DNA of 64,000 nucleotides from Gaertneriomyces semiglobifer (lineage: Eukaryota > Chytridiomycota > Chytridiomycetes > Spizellomycetales > Spizellomycetaceae): positions 434,001 through 498,000 of the forward strand of contig JAHLKF010000005.1 in assembly GCA_025558075.1 (NCBI GenBank), written 5' to 3'. A model generated the notes under the pieces. The model did no database searches, was not told the DNA's origin, and worked only from the letters and a program-made list of their open reading frames with translations. Shown in pieces: positions 1-11,223 of the stretch; the stretch's first letter is position 1; every line of letters starts with the position of its first letter. Both the position numbers and the translations under genes were made by a program.

Positions 1-1
1 G

Positions 2-952
2 GACGACGATTACGTTAGTGACTCCGCCCATAGGAGGAGGAATCGGAGTCGTAGAGACCGCATTCTTAGTTGGCACCTATCTGACGTCGAAAGCGGGGCC
101 GATATGTACGGAATATCAGATCGTATCTCAGATGGCGCCACTATTACCTCTGATTCGGACGGCCACTTGGACCTCTTTAGGAGCATCAATGGTATTGGTC
201 TTTCCAGCGATGATAGCAATGGAATTCGTGACATTCGGCCTGCTCCGCGGGGCTATAGTGTACCTTTCTACGACAGCGATTCAGAAGGGAACATAAGTGA
301 GAGTGGGAGTGATGCTTACCCCGAAGATTTTATATCACATGAAGCAGAGGAATCGAGTAGCGTATGTAGTGATTCAGGCCAAAGCAACTCTACCCAGGAG
401 CGACAGCTGAGGCACTTTAGTAATGGTAGCAGACGGAGACGCGTTATTCTCGATGATGATAGTAGCCAGGATGAAGCCGATGACAATCAAGTGCGTCAAA
501 TTGATACTTCTGATGATTCGAGCTCTAGCGACGAGCGCTTTATGGACCACCGGCGTCGCGTCCTCTCAGATGATTCAAGTGAGGAGGGGTCTTGGGATCA
601 CCGGGGGAGTGGAAATTCCTCTTCCGACCATAATTACCTCAGACCTTTTGAAGGGAAGAGGGATGATAGTCCGTCTTCCGATAGCGTGTCAGACGACAGT
701 TCAACGGCCCATGTCGACACCCGTGGCTCCCATTCCGATGACAGCTCCAGCGTATCGAGCGCGTCAGTGAGCTTCAGTGGAGCGGCACGGAAACGCAAGC
801 ATGAGAACGATTCAAATTTGGAAGACGAGTACACCGCTATCTTTGGCGCAGCAGACATCGAATCCTCAGATTCTGCGTCAACAGCCAGCGACTCATCCAC
901 GATGCGTGTAGCTCCAAGAATTAAGAAACGGAAGGGTCGCAACCCCGTGTAG
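2..952 (+). CDS. C-terminal part of a Ser/Asp-rich protein (5' end outside window)
   Basis: The reading frame is open from the second base of the window to the TAG at 950-952, so this is the 3' end of a gene that starts upstream; the internal ATG at 104 is probably not the true start. The visible 316 residues are dominated by Ser and Asp runs (many DDSS and SSDE type stretches, resembling casein kinase 2 sites) with scattered basic patches. The tail ends in a cluster of Lys and Arg residues that could be a nuclear localisation signal. No folded domain is visible. The composition resembles disordered tails of chromatin, transcription or helicase proteins, but function cannot be assigned from this part. 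No intron is needed in the visible portion. Confidence 0.6.
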   Translation, partial: DDDYVSDSAHRRRNRSRRDRILSWHLSDVESGADMYGISDRISDGATITSDSDGHLDLFRSINGIGLSSDDSNGIRDIRPAPRGYSVPFYDSDSEGNISESGSDAYPEDFISHEAEESSSVCSDSGQSNSTQERQLRHFSNGSRRRRVILDDDSSQDEADDNQVRQIDTSDDSSSSDERFMDHRRRVLSDDSSEEGSWDHRGSGNSSSDHNYLRPFEGKRDDSPSSDSVSDDSSTAHVDTRGSHSDDSSSVSSASVSFSGAARKRKHENDSNLEDEYTAIFGAADIESSDSASTASDSSTMRVAPRIKKRKGRNPV

Positions 953-1253
953 CGGACGATGACTGGGGTTTTTGGTTGTAGATGTCAGAAATCACATGCG
1001 CTGTCCTTGCCAGTGCAGTCTCGCTGTATCTTGGTTGGTAGCTTCTATTCTCTAGCATCATACATCGTCCTGCCCACTGGCCGATTCAGAAAACAAGGCC
1101 CATTCGACTTAGTGATGAGTCGATGACATCGTGTCAATATTCATTTGGTCTTTAATTGCGGAACACCCAGTCGCAAACGTACATGCTATGTTGACCTCAA
1201 TAATGGCTTTAAGCTCATACATTTCTCTATACAACCTTAGCTAGACTTCCTAG
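953..1253. other. Intergenic region
   Basis: About 300 bases between the stop of the Ser/Asp-rich gene and the next ATG on the same strand. I see no RNA gene or convincing reading frame; it should hold the 3' UTR of the first gene and the promoter of the next. Confidence 0.5.
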
Positions 1254-2240
1254 ATGGCTGCTGACAAGTCGTCTCCTCCTCCGGACCCCCTGGACTCGAT
1301 CAACAAAGTCTTCACGAACAGTTATGCGGCGCTCAAATCCCGTGTCATAGATTGGGCACACAACTCGGTCTTGCTGCTGTCAGGATCGCAGTTTGTGCTT
1401 TTCCATGGCGAACCGCCGAACCAAGATGGGGAAGTTGTGATTGCAAGGGAAACGTTCTGCTTCTCGGTTCCATTATTCCACACGTTGAAGTCCTTCTGTC
1501 ACTTGCCGTTGGCCGTCCTGGCAATCATCAGTAAACAGAACGACTTCAAGCAGGCCAGCAACGATCTGGCGGATCTCCTGCGGCAAACAGTTGCTCTTAG
1601 CGACAAGCTCTCTGATGAGGAGAACCCATACCTTATGAGCCCAGCTCAACTGGAACGGAATGCAGTACTTGTTTCGGAGACATTGGTGTTAATCAGAGAG
1701 CTTGTGATAAAGTTCTCTCAAGGAAGCTTGGCCGATGTGGACGTATCCCACTTTCTGAACCACCTGCGACCAACATTCTCAGCGAACATGCATGATGCGA
1801 CTCAGTGTTGCCTTCAAGCCATCGATGAGACCTTTCGTTCTATACTGACTCGTCGTCGTCAGGCTTTGGTGGGACGAAGGCTGCATGTTGTGATATCAGG
1901 CGAACACATGCCAGAGGAAGACAATATGGCATTGCAATACTTCTTAACTGCATTCAATCAAGATACGGAAGGCGATGGCGTTTATTACGCTACCTCGAAG
2001 TATTCTGAAGAAGAGATAATCAATTTTGTTGCCCAACATATTGCAGACGGCATCGTCGGGATGTCTGTCTTTGATGACGGGAATGTTATGCACAAAGATG
2101 TGTTGGCACCCGCTGCCAAGCGCATTCTGGCACGATGGAAAGCGGATGGTAGGCTTCCAATGCATGAGATGAACTCGTATCGTCGACAGCCCAAAGATCA
2201 GGCACGGTGGAACTGTCCATTTGTGATTCAACGGTCATAG
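1254..2240 (+). CDS. Uncharacterised 328-aa protein, single exon
   Basis: A single uninterrupted frame of 328 codons starts at the ATG at 1254 and ends with TAG at 2238-2240. The protein is predicted to be mostly helical and soluble: no signal peptide, no clear membrane segment, no recognisable catalytic motif. The N-terminus is Pro-rich and the C-terminal half is rich in acidic residues. I do not recognise the family. The frame is credible because it is long, has balanced codon use and sits cleanly between two other genes. Its stop lies 34 bases from the stop of the convergent MRS2 gene, so the two 3' UTRs must overlap. Confidence 0.6.
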   Translation: MAADKSSPPPDPLDSINKVFTNSYAALKSRVIDWAHNSVLLLSGSQFVLFHGEPPNQDGEVVIARETFCFSVPLFHTLKSFCHLPLAVLAIISKQNDFKQASNDLADLLRQTVALSDKLSDEENPYLMSPAQLERNAVLVSETLVLIRELVIKFSQGSLADVDVSHFLNHLRPTFSANMHDATQCCLQAIDETFRSILTRRRQALVGRRLHVVISGEHMPEEDNMALQYFLTAFNQDTEGDGVYYATSKYSEEEIINFVAQHIADGIVGMSVFDDGNVMHKDVLAPAAKRILARWKADGRLPMHEMNSYRRQPKDQARWNCPFVIQRS

Positions 2241-2274
2241 AACTAGTAATATAATGTTACAGGCGCACAAGCAA

Positions 2275-3877
2275 CTAAGCAGCGCCTTTCCGCCACTTTC
2301 CATGATCCCATAATCGTCGAAGCCTCAGAGTTGCTAGTGCGTAGCTAGTGGTGGCAACCACTACTACCAAGCCCGCAACACCCCAGAAGACACCTGGAGT
2401 AGCCTCCAGTCCAGAAATCAAATTCATTCCAAACATGCCGACCATGACGGAGCCTGCCGATAAAGAGACTGTGGCCACGGTTGCTTTCAGTTCGTAGTTG
2501 ATGAGCTGGTTTCTACGTGAGTCCAACATGATATTGAGAATGTCCTGTGTGGCTTCAATGTTGGTCGACAATTGCTCACAGGCGTTCGAAATTTCTGGTA
2601 ACACTCGTTGCGTCAGTGTACCAATGAAACAAGCTGAGACCGTATTTCATCGTTTAGGCCTACCATCAGTAAGATTCAAATAATGTTCAAAAATCAACTC
2701 TGCCTCCATATGATCAGCAATATCATGTGGTTGTCCAGCAGCCTTGTCTGTCAAATACATCGCTGCCAGGTCCTCATCGCTGATTGCCGTGATTAATTCG
2801 CTGAGCACCAGTTTTCGGAAATAGTACGCCTTACTTGTGTAGAATTTCAATAAAGACGTTTCGGATCGATTCTACTTTGGACTGAAATTTACTGACGATT
2901 CGTCGGACTTGCAAGAGGCCTTTAAGCTCCACTTCATCTATTCGCTCATCCAAACGATCCAGCGCCCGATTCGCCAGAGCGAACACTTCCGCCTCTTCAG
3001 CTTGGAGTGCCGCAGTGACATTCAGCAGTATCGTCTCCAATGCTCTAAATTCGTATTGCCCTTCCGATATTTTCAATTTCCAGCTGAGTTCCTCTAAGAA
3101 CTCCTTCGTGTAATGTTTGGAGTCGATGGAATCAGCCAGAATGATCATATCAGCTGAATGAAGACAGTAAGGAATCCATGTGGTGTATCAGCCACAGCAA
3201 CTCGTATGCACCTCGTATAAGCGCTCGATAGTGTAAGAGATTCACTACGATCGCTTTCTCTCGTACTAATATCGTCGGAAGTTGGTCGGAATAGGAGTTG
3301 TCCATATTTCGGAGGTCTCGCGGCTGCAATGAATAGGCTGCACAGATTCCGACCTTGGAGAACTCACCCTCAATGGGGTCAGCTAGATTCCCATCGATAT
3401 CAAAAACCTGCACATCAATTCAGTCATCAAATCAGCAGGGCAAAATCATTGGCGTAACCAAGAGCATCTAATCACCAAGGCTTTCAGCTTCAGGCTCTTT
3501 TTGGTGCCCGGGGTAACGTTCTTGATCTTAGGAGAGTCATCTGGCTGTGGGCGTCGGAACGCTACGGAATCGCCCTCTAACACAGTTGTAGCATCGAGAA
3601 ATGCGGAATTTGTCGGCACTTGGAAGGAAGCTCTTGGTGTCGCTGTGTTGTTCTGAGGGATTTTACGCGGTACTTTGTCAGAAGATCCGTCAGAAAGACA
3701 ACGAATCTGGGCGAGTCCTTTAGCGCGAGGAGGAAGCGGACGAACCAGATACGAAAACCGATATGCAGGGCCAACTGCTGAAGCTGCGGCCGTGAAACGC
3801 CGCGAATGTAACGCCGCCCCGGGAGCAAACAAACGCATTGGCATGGCGGTTCGCATCTTGGCATAACAGAGGAGCAT
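2275..3877 (-). CDS. MRS2: Mitochondrial magnesium channel Mrs2 (CorA family)
   Basis: Mrs2 is the inner-membrane Mg2+ channel of mitochondria. Five exons on the minus strand (about 3877-3490, 3410-3200, 3145-2850, 2800-2665 and 2600-2275) encode roughly 440 residues. The N-terminus is rich in Arg, Ala and Ser with no acidic residues at first, as expected for mitochondrial import. The family signature LQPRDLRNMD and the segment ILVREKAIVVNLLHYRALI follow, then a long helical domain. The last exon carries the diagnostic GMN motif (VGMFGMN) at the end of the first transmembrane helix, a short acidic loop, and a second hydrophobic helix with a basic C-tail. The start could be at 3877 or the in-frame Met codon at 3856. 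Only about 70 bases separate it from the stop of RAD51D upstream on the same strand. Exon borders are approximate. Confidence 0.88.
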
Positions 3878-3949
3878 TCATCTTTTTGGCGCTATGAACG
3901 GGCCGCGTTCTGTTTCTGCTGACTGTGCCACAATTTCTCGTCATCGCGA

Positions 3950-5173
3950 TTAACGCGTCGAGTACGTGCCTTGGAGCTGATGTCGCGGGTAGCTTAACAC
4001 CTCGTCTCCGCCAATGTACAATAGGCAGCTTCGACCAGACGGCTGTCGGGAGAAGCATTTAATGAAGTATCTGCTGTTGCGGGTTATTATATGACTTACC
4101 GTTCGATGGGAGTTGAGAATTTCAATGTTTCGCTCTACCACCGGAACATGTACCCTGTTTCGATTGGTATATGTTGACACATGCCCATTGGCTTTTGCGC
4201 CACTTGTCCACTCTTCGTCTGGTCCTGTAAAGTATAGACGCATGGAAGGAATATAGCTCCACGAGGCGCCAAGTGCCGGCTTGGTGCGATTGAAGGAAGC
4301 ACTTGACAGCGCTTGGCCGGATGTGTCGCGGAAATCGGAAGAAACCGCATAATTGATCAATAGGGTCGCAATTGGCTTCGTAAGTGCAATCTCTTTCAAG
4401 ACTTGACTGACTGCCATCATTGTGACATACGCATGGGGTTGCCCTGAACCTACGATTGCCGAGAGCAGGCCACCCACAGAATCAATGACTATGAGGCGCA
4501 ACCTCGAAGTAAACTCGTCGGTTCCAACTTTCAGTCTCTCGTGTACGCTCTCCAATATATCTGCCAGGGTGAAGGTATCGTAACAGGGCAGATGATGTAT
4601 ACGAGAGAGCACGTCGCCTTCCGAAGAGGTTCGCGTGGCGTTAACAAACTTGTCGCTGCCTCTAAGAATGCGCTGCACACGCTCGCTAGAGAATGCACCA
4701 CCAGAGTCAATGTAAAGAACTGTCGCGCGTGCGTCATCTGCAACCGTTGTAATCGCAGCGAACAAGGCCACCTGGGTCTTCCCCGAAGCCGGTGGTCCAG
4801 CGAATTCCGTGATTTCGCCAGGTGCCAGACCCCCATCTAGAATGTCATCCAGTCCACAGCAGCCAGTAGGTAGAAAGAACGCAGCGTTCCGCTCACGGTC
4901 GAGAATTGCGCGTCCGCTCGAGGTGTGCGCGGAACATTGCTTTACAGCATGCGCCAGGAACTCATCAATATCTATTGCCGTCAGTTCGGTCCTAAGAACA
5001 AGCACAGCTTGGTCGGCCAGGAGCAGGTCCCTGACTGGTCGGAGTGTCAGTAACAGAACCAATGAGTGAACATGTGCAAGCCCCATACTACCTGTCCGAA
5101 CACCAATTTCCTCCAGTCTTCGCACAACCGGTGCCAGTTGCGCTGGGATTGGGACATCCTTAAGCTGAACCAT
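3950..5173 (-). CDS. RAD51D: RAD51 paralog RAD51D-like recombinase
   Basis: RAD51D helps load RAD51 on single-stranded DNA in homologous recombination, as part of the BCDX2 complex in animals. The start at 5173 gives an N-terminus without the unrelated upstream residues of the longer open frame. The core has the paralog motif LDDILDGGLAPGEITEFAGP, Walker A GPPASGKT, and Walker B LIVIDSVGGLL. One intron fits (4099-4043, 57 nt, phase 0): splicing joins NSHRT to PSGRSC and restores the conserved small C-terminal strand. Total length is close to the 330-390 residues usual for the family. The GLDDILDGGLAPGEITE stretch favours RAD51D over XRCC2 or RAD51C. The gene diverges from the condensin gene with 173 bp between starts. 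Confidence 0.88.
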   Translation of the reverse strand: MVQLKDVPIPAQLAPVVRRLEEIGVRTGSMGLAHVHSLVLLLTLRPVRDLLLADQAVLVLRTELTAIDIDEFLAHAVKQCSAHTSSGRAILDRERNAAFFLPTGCCGLDDILDGGLAPGEITEFAGPPASGKTQVALFAAITTVADDARATVLYIDSGGAFSSERVQRILRGSDKFVNATRTSSEGDVLSRIHHLPCYDTFTLADILESVHERLKVGTDEFTSRLRLIVIDSVGGLLSAIVGSGQPHAYVTMMAVSQVLKEIALTKPIATLLINYAVSSDFRDTSGQALSSASFNRTKPALGASWSYIPSMRLYFTGPDEEWTSGAKANGHVSTYTNRNRVHVPVVERNIEILNSHRTVSHIITRNSRYFIKCFSRQPSGRSCLLYIGGDEVLSYPRHQLQGTYSTR

Positions 5174-5346
5174 GATTAACTCTTGCGCCAGATACGATTG
5201 TCTGATCCTGGATGTACAGTGATGCTGTCCGGCGTTGTCCGATTGGCGCGTCCGTGTTGGTAGAAGTTGAGCAAAAGATTCCAGAACAGCACACGCATAG
5301 AAAGAGGTTAATGTGGAACACACGTCCATCAAACAAGTTTGGGACA

Positions 5347-8300
5347 ATGTCAGCAGTACCTGCTGTCTTTCAGGACGCTGTGAGGACTACCTCGAATCAC
5401 AGGAAAAACGTTGTCGCATTAAGGAAAATACATCTCAAAAGTGGAAGCCAGCTTTTTGACAAAGAGTTTGCCCAGTGCGTCCTTCGCCTACTACCAGTGA
5501 AAAAGGGAAACTCCGAAACTGAACGTGCTGTTAAGTTCATTACAACGTATCTGGAATCTTTCACTGGCGCTGGCGTTCCTGATGGTATGGTGTGTTCGTT
5601 CCGTATCCTCGAAGCCGTTCAATGATTGACCCTTATATCCTCACCGAAGCAACCGCACACTTACAACCGTTGATTGATTCGTTGGTGTCCAAGTTGCTCG
5701 CGTTACTCTCCCGCGGGTTCAAAGCCAAGGATAAGGTCGTCCGATTCCGGGTCTGCCAGCTTGTAGGCGTGCTCTTGAATCATATGCAAGAGCTTGAGTA
5801 CGTAGTTCCTCCGACTTACTTTCAGCGGATGCTAACCGTGCTTACGATGGTGTAGTGACGATTTATTTTTGATCGTTCGTGATAGCCTATTGGAACGTAC
5901 GCGGGACAAGGAAGCGACCGTTCGCGCTCAAGCGGCATTAGCTATCTCCCGCCTGCAGGTAAATACTGCCCACCATCTTCGTCTGATAATACTTTATTGA
6001 CACCAACGCTGATCATCTACCATGACTGCCTGTACAGGAGAGTGGTGACGAGGAGAGTGACGAACTCATTCGAAATTCTTTAATATATGCCCTTCAGCAT
6101 GATACCAGCGCGTAGGTTCATTTCGTTCCTTCACCACGAGTTTCCTTTTTCATGACTTCGTGTATAGTGATGTGCGAAAATGTGTCTTGTGGAACTGTGA
6201 AGTGAACACATTAACTCTTCCTTACGTTTTGGAGCGGACACGCGACATTGACGCCAATGTTCGCAAAATGGCTTTCATGAAGATTATAGAAGACGTTGAA
6301 CAGATGGCATTTCTGACACCCGAAGAGCGAGGATCACTTCTTCAAAATGGTCTATCAGATCGGGATGCCAATGTTCAAAAGTGCGCAGTTCGCATGCTTT
6401 GTGACAAATGGCTCACAGAATGCAATGACGACATTCTGGTCTTTCTGCGTCAGATACATATTGGAGAGGGCCTTGCCGCAGAATTGGCGGCTAGAGCTTG
6501 GATTTTGGCCAACCCAAAGCTGATACCTATTGCCAACGAGAGTTGGGAAAATTTAGCTGCCGAAGAAGCGTTCTTCTTCCGCGTATATATTGAGTACCTA
6601 GCTCAAAATGAGTTGGTTGAAGACCTGGAAGTGACGATGCCACCTTTGGTACGCCATGCCGAGCTGCTTCAGCGATACTGCTTGCTCATGGCTCAGGCAG
6701 AGGATGAAGAGAATACCCTCGTCCTTGAATTCATCTTAAAACAGTTATTACTAATGGCCCAGGTTCAAGACTTTTCTGACGAGATGGGTCGACGCGAGAT
6801 GTTGACATGTCTACGTGATATGCTTAGCCCCAATGGGGTTCCAGAAGATGTTCTAAACACAGCAACTAAGTTACTGAGAAAGGTTGCCCTAAATGACAGT
6901 GACTTCACTCAAATCGTCGTCGAAGCTCTGTACAGCGTATTCGACCTCGACGGTGCCGAGCCAGCATCTTTGAAAGACGCTGAGGCAGAGAATCTTGAGA
7001 AATCGGTTCGCATGCTTCACTGTTTAACAGTGATCAAAAGCGCGCTGGCTTGTATGGAGGACGTAAGCCAATTTTGTCCTTATGGGATGCCGCTAGATCA
7101 CTAATTTTCATTGCAGAGCTTTCAGCAAAACCCATCGCTTAACGGCATATTGGAGAGCTTCATTCGGCCAGCGCTCAAAAGTCACTATGAAGCGCTCCGA
7201 TTTTTAGGGTTAGAATGCCTCGCATTGTCGTGCCTTCTTGACAAGGTGAGAGACTGCAGATTACCGTCCAGGAAGTCTTTTTTGCCAATGCCATAGCAGA
7301 ACCTGGCAGCACAGCATGTCAAACTATTTCTTGGCGCATTCAACGACAGCAGACAAAAACTTTCAACGTTCGCTCTGCAGGTAAGTACCCCGAATCGCTG
7401 CAACGACAACATACGGGGTTTCTGATACCTTCTGGTAGATGTTTTTCGACCTAACCATCCGATACGGCCGCAATCAAGTTGTTGATGATGAGGTAATGGC
7501 AGTGCGGCTATTGAATTAATATTGTCCACTGAACGCTTTTTCAGCTGCTTGTAGAGATCATCAGCGAGACATTACAATGTGACGACGATAACCTCTTGAC
7601 TTTGGCAATTGAAGGTGCCGCGAAGCTTATGATGTTGGGGTACTTGCATGACCAAACAGTACGTTCGTCGATGTTTGCATGTCACATAAACCTATTGACG
7701 CCGACTGTGACACAGATTTTGCAACAAATCATTGTCCTTTACTATCACCCACACACGAAGACCATGAACCGATTGCGGCAGTGTCTCAGTTATTTCCTTC
7801 CCGTGTTCGCACATGCCTCGCATCGAAATCAACAGCTACTTCAACTGGTAATGTGCGCATGAGCCTGTCCTGCGCTGGTTTCTTCCTAACCGGTATGCCT
7901 AGGTTGCACTTCCATGCCTGACCATTCTGATCCAAGAATACTTGGCAAATAAAGACAGTATGATTCAACCATTGCAAATAGGACAGCAGCTTGTTGAATG
8001 GACCGACGTGCGCAAGCTAGTGCGGTAAGTGTCAAAAAAATCACTGGTCACGGCCGTTGCGTATTTGAATTCATGTCAAGTGGAATGTTGTTCCAGGTTC
8101 CATTCCGGCGTGGAGGACGTTGATGAAGGGTTACATGCTGAGCTCGCAATTCAACTACTACAAGCGGCTTTGCAGGAGAGAGACCCCACCATCCAAAAGA
8201 TATATTGTCAGCTGCTGACCAAGATCAACATTGAGGCGTCAGCCGGTGCCATTAGGCTAACGCAGATTGCGGAACTCATCACAGCAGTGTTAGAGGTGAG

Positions 8301-8618
8301 TGAATGTGGATGCACCAGCGGTGAAGATGATATATTCATAAAGTGAAATAACAGGCGCTTCCGCCGAACTCAGCCCTACTGGCTAGTTTGAGAAGGTATG
8401 TGACTTGAATGTTAAGGTTGTGTCATGCTGATCATCAACGGTCGGATTTGCGCAGATTTGCCAGACTCGTTGCGAGCGTAGATGAAAAAGCGATCGGACC
8501 ACAAAACAATCCTGAAGCCTTCCTGGAGCTCCAACAGCTGACGACGGCGCTCAGTGAGCTGCGCGTCGGCTTGGGAGGGGCGACCCCTCCTGAAAACGAA
8601 GTGGACGATGACGACTAG
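5347..8618 (+). CDS. CND3: Condensin HEAT subunit CAP-G / Cnd3 / Ycg1
   Basis: CAP-G is the HEAT-repeat subunit of condensin I that grips DNA together with the kleisin during mitotic chromosome compaction. Many short exons build HEAT repeats typical of the family. Examples are RGFKAKDKVVRFRVCQL near residue 110, then ERTRDKEATVRAQAAL, then ERTRDIDANVRKMAF. Introns are clear at 5585-5649, at the GTACGT donor near 5798 with acceptor at 5855, and near 5960-6037 and 6114-6167. Splicing at 5798/5855 turns an apparent break into the continuous LDDDLFLIVRD helix. The largest exon (about 6168-7060) is a long run of HEAT helices. The last exon ends in an acidic DDDD tail with TAG at 8616. Total is roughly 850-900 residues. 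Exons in the 7060-8450 part are less certain. It shares its promoter with RAD51D. Confidence 0.87.
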
Positions 8619-8839
8619 ATCTGCCTCGACAATTGATGGATTGTCATGAAGTAAGGAACTATGTTCTGTCGAGTTCCCGCGTGAATGCGGCTGGGGTTGC
8701 ACGGAACGATATATATACAAATCACTGCTAAGCACAACGGTATTCGAAAGACCATGCTCCAGCGAGAGGTGGCAGCGGAAAAGCATCGGACCACTAGTAC
8801 TGGTCCTTGTTAAAGTGGGGATCTACATCAGGCACTGCG

Positions 8840-9775
8840 TTAGATGTAAGTTGCAGGAGTAGCAGAGGAGCCCAGGCACAAACCTTGAATGAAGGGTCCC
8901 AAGATCTGCAAAGCGCGAGTTAGCTTAATCACATCATTACATAGAGTGCACATTATCACACCTTAGACCCTGTCTGCAGTAACGGATGGCCTAAAAGCAA
9001 CAAAAATATAAGCAACCATCCCATCAGGAAAATCAGTTTTCCAACCCACCAGCAACCCTAGTGATGGCGTGGTTAGTAACACATAGCGAGACGGCACTGT
9101 TATGATTGCAGAACTTACGATTGCAAGAATCGCTCCAAGCCTTGCCGCCTTTGTTCAATGACCTCGTCGGAAAACCTGTTGCTAAAGTATACTTTCGGTG
9201 GTAGATGTGGTAAATTTACTCTTTTAACCAACCAAAGAGGGCCGTTAGAAATACACGGATAAGACGGTTCGTCAATCCTTAGTGATCCGATACAGACCTC
9301 GTGCTTTCCCTTTCCAGGGCATCTCGAAACCACTCAAAGTCACTAAATCGCCGACGTACGACGGACTCTTTGTGCTTGAAGGCTGGAATATTTGTCTACG
9401 GGATATGGTTACTCATTGAATGGCTGCACAAGAAAACGCCATAGCAAGTGAAACCGACAGTGCATATTATTTCGTAGTCCACGTACTTGTCTCTTCCAAT
9501 CTCGTGAAATTGTGGGTCCCGGACTTCAATCTCCAAGAAGTTTTCTGGTACTCCATATCGTTCTTCCGCCGTCTGGAAATCACGAGCACGTCCGTGAGAA
9601 ACCTGCCAGCACGAAGGTGCTATAACACAATGGGATCCCACCTGCTCGCGAAAGTCGGGCCTCGAGATGTCTGCACGCGTAACAAGAGTGAGAAGCTGCT
9701 GGATGGAGCACGCGCCAAGCGCTCACACTGACACTCACCGTATGGTCTGGCAAAAGGACTGACAGTCCCACTCAT
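8840..9775 (-). CDS. SNX3: Sorting nexin 3 (PX-domain, retromer cargo adaptor)
   Basis: SNX3 (Grd19 in yeast) is a small PX-domain protein that binds PI3P on endosomes and brings cargo to retromer. The gene is cut into many tiny exons, all joined in phase. Exon 1 is 9775-9739 (start [12 protein letters not shown]), then 9670-9642, then 9572-9459 with [20 protein letters not shown]. Further exons carry the phosphoinositide-binding [18 protein letters not shown], then [29 protein letters not shown], and finally [10 protein letters not shown] joined to ILGPFIQG, with TAA at 8842-8840. Total is about 160 residues, the usual length. The [10 protein letters not shown] and RRQGLE motifs are the PI3P pocket residues. 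Nearly every intron is 50-100 nt with GT..AG ends. Confidence 0.92.
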
Positions 9776-9962
9776 TTTTGTAAGATACTACCGTGGACGC
9801 TGTCAAAATGGTGCTCAAGAGGCCTGAACTGATATGTTATCCGCGCCGTTCTCTTTCCTTCCTTCTCTTAAAACTACTAACAAAATCACAAGGAAAACCC
9901 CTCGTAAGGCAAGTGCCAAATGTTGCCGACACACGGGTAGCGCTGACCCTAACACTAAGCAG

Positions 9963-9970
9963 TCACGTGG
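9963..9970. promoter_or_regulatory. E-box-like motif (TCACGTGG) between SNX3 and PABPN1
   Basis: A CACGTG core lies 103 bases before the PABPN1 start and 188 bases before the SNX3 start, in their shared 297-bp divergent promoter. In fungi CACGTG is bound by bHLH factors such as Cbf1. Similar motifs occur before GNL1, PDCD2 and CFAP91 in this window. Function is inferred. Confidence 0.35.
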
Positions 9971-10072
9971 CAATCTAATCAATAAGACCCGGTACAAGCT
10001 TCAAGTTCTCGTCAAATGGGAATGAATGCATCTCATGAATTGAACACTGTATTGCAGCAAAGACCTCTAGCC

Positions 10073-11027
10073 ATGGCGGACGACGAACTTGCTTTTCACG
10101 CTGAGGACCTTGGGGTAAAGAATGATGATGAGGATGTGGATAAGGTAGGGCGTTCTTTACATCAATGTTTAAGCCCGCTTGTGGGTCGTACCTGACTATT
10201 GATCCCATTGTACATCATGTAGGAGGTAGAAGCTATGAAGCAACGCATTCGAGAAATGGAAGAGGAAGCGCAAAAGCTGCGAGAGATGCAGGCGCAAGTT
10301 GAAAAGGAAATGAATATGTCCGCTAATGGAGACGGTAGGTCGGAGTGACGTTGGGAATGGTGGGTTGTTTTTAACAACATGCCTCGCAGATATCAAAGAG
10401 GACGTCGACGCACGATCCATCTACATCGGCAATGTCAGCACTCTCTCATTATTCGTACGTCTGGCCACGCGCATTTTTATTTACCGTAATTGCCGTTCTC
10501 AGGTAGACTACAGCGCTACACCTGAAGAAATCCAAACTCACTTTCAGTCATGCGGTACTATCAACCGAGTGACCATTCTTTGTGACAAGTGGTCGGGCCA
10601 TCCCAAAGGGTAGGTGAGCAACATGTTCCTTCCCAAAGCGCTTGCAGTTGACCACGATACCGGTGCAGGTACGCATATGTCGAATTTGCTGATCCCTCAA
10701 TCGTCACGAATGCTCTTGCTCTCGACGAATCTCTTTTTAAGGGTCGCCAAATAAAGGTACTTCGCTTGGGTACTGCTTTGATTTTTGCAAGACTTAATTC
10801 ACCTTGTGCACAGGTAAGCGCCAAGCGGACGAATGTTCCTGGAATGAATCGCGGTCGAGGGCGAGGACGTGGTGGATTTCGTGGAGGGTACACACCGTAC
10901 CGGGCAGGATTCCGCGGCGGAAGGGGCGCATACAGGTAAGATACCATTCTGGAGCAAGCTCATCAGAAGAAGTCCGAGTCTGAAATCTTTCTCAAGATCA
11001 CGCCGTGGGTATTATGCACCATACTAG
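10073..11027 (+). CDS. PABPN1: Nuclear poly(A)-binding protein, PABPN1/Pab2 type
   Basis: This protein binds nascent poly(A) tails in the nucleus and affects tail length and RNA turnover. The start [12 protein letters not shown] at 10073 opens an acidic N-terminus, followed by a short coiled coil ([21 protein letters not shown]). A single RRM comes next with RNP2 SIYIGNV and RNP1 KGYAYVEF. The C-terminal tail is rich in RG and RGG, ending SRRGYYAPY with TAG at 11025. This order (acidic, coiled coil, RRM, RGG tail) is diagnostic of PABPN1 and fission yeast Pab2. About six introns of 50-70 nt fit in phase; the tiny last exon starts after the acceptor near 10995. It diverges from SNX3 across 297 bp. 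Confidence 0.92.
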
Positions 11028-11223
11028 CTATAGCGTATTAGTGGACGGTGATTTTGCGGAGAGGTCTTCTTATATAGCTCCTTACACTGTAACGTCCGAA
11101 TTGTCAGTGGATGTTCCTAATCAAACTCGCGGTATTTTGGCAGTAGTAATTAATGTCGCGCTTTCTTTTTGCCAGCACACATTTATTCTTTTCCTGCCCT
11201 TCAAGCAATAACTACATCACAAC